From the NCBI GenBank assembly GCA_017480485.1, contig JAFVAN010000026.1:1-24186 (forward strand): a stretch of 24,186 nucleotides of DNA, written 5' to 3'. The stretch comes from Ruminococcus sp. (GTDB taxonomy: Bacteria; Bacillota_A; Clostridia; Oscillospirales; Ruminococcaceae). The translations under genes were made by a program, and so were the position numbers. Position 1 is the stretch's first letter; each line of letters starts with the position of its first letter. Below, piece by piece: positions 24,015 to 24,186 of the stretch. The notes under the pieces were generated by a model. It made no database searches, was not told where the DNA came from, and saw only the letters and a list, made by a program, of their open reading frames with translations.

Positions 24015-24161
24015 CATTTTTTTAACGAGCATCACGGAAATCAATTGTAGGATTACAATAGATGTGAGACAAATTAAGAAAAAAAGATAGCGAACCAGCA
24101 TGAACCTGTGTTACAGTTAAGTTGCGACACCAAAAAGCAACAGGAGGTCATGTGATCCGCT

Positions 24162-24186
24162 ATGAATACTATAACACAAATTACCA
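24162..24186 (+). CDS. Possible start of a transposase gene, cut by the window edge
   Basis: A strong AGGAGG (24142-24147) precedes ATG 24162 (MNTITQIT, open to the edge), 14 bases downstream, and an alternative GTG at 24152 (MIRYEYYNTNY), 4 bases downstream. MNTITQIT resembles the first residues of some IS4-type transposases as I remember them, but eight residues cannot prove it. The region from about 24020 is AT-rich and unlike the operon. I cannot identify an inverted-repeat end of an insertion sequence. Confidence 0.3.

Overview
The window looks like a piece of a Gram-positive Clostridia genome, most likely Ruminococcus or a near relative (Oscillospiraceae). The basis is GC-rich coding sequence with AT-rich gaps, AAAGGAG or GAGGTGA ribosome binding sites, sigma-A promoters with 17-base spacers, zinc-ribbon kinases of the GYAPxEQY type, and InlB-type surface repeats. 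The genus is an inference; no rRNA or marker gene is present.

Region 1 (1-960) holds a good promoter followed after about 80 bases by an intrinsic terminator with no convincing gene between them. It is followed by the decayed remains of an XRE-type helix-turn-helix regulator with a missing 5' end, an in-frame stop and a frameshift, and then a large terminator hairpin.

Region 2 (1002-21740, all minus strand) is one apparent operon of fourteen genes. A single near-perfect promoter at 21712-21740 precedes it and a strong hairpin at 910-957 follows it. In order of transcription: a coiled-coil protein; a 986-residue glycine-zipper protein with ten 39-residue repeats (candidate secreted substrate); a TPR protein; three small helical proteins of WXG100 type or resembling it; an Ala/Pro/Glu-rich protein of unknown role; a membrane FtsK/EssC ATPase with a probable ubiquitin-like N-terminus; a separate soluble tandem P-loop ATPase that completes EssC; a fourth WXG100 protein; two PP2C phosphatases; an FHA protein with zinc ribbons; an intact membrane Ser/Thr kinase; and a membrane pseudokinase with six PASTA domains. 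I read this as a non-canonical type VII (ESX-like) secretion system joined to a full threonine-phosphorylation circuit (kinase, pseudokinase, two phosphatases, FHA reader). The usual Firmicutes partners EsaA and EssA are not seen, and the pseudokinase may stand in for EssB. The kinase/phosphatase/FHA set recalls the post-translational switch known from type VI secretion.

Three gaps in the operon (about 3700-3800, 5880-6049 and 14160-14280) carry small inverted-repeat elements built on short tandem repeats. They divide the operon into a substrate module, an ATPase/phosphatase/FHA module, the kinase and the pseudokinase.

Region 3 (21899-24186) holds a secreted, surface-anchored InlB-repeat protein with its own promoter and a terminator nearly identical to the one that ends the operon. 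At the right edge is the first part of a possible transposase gene.
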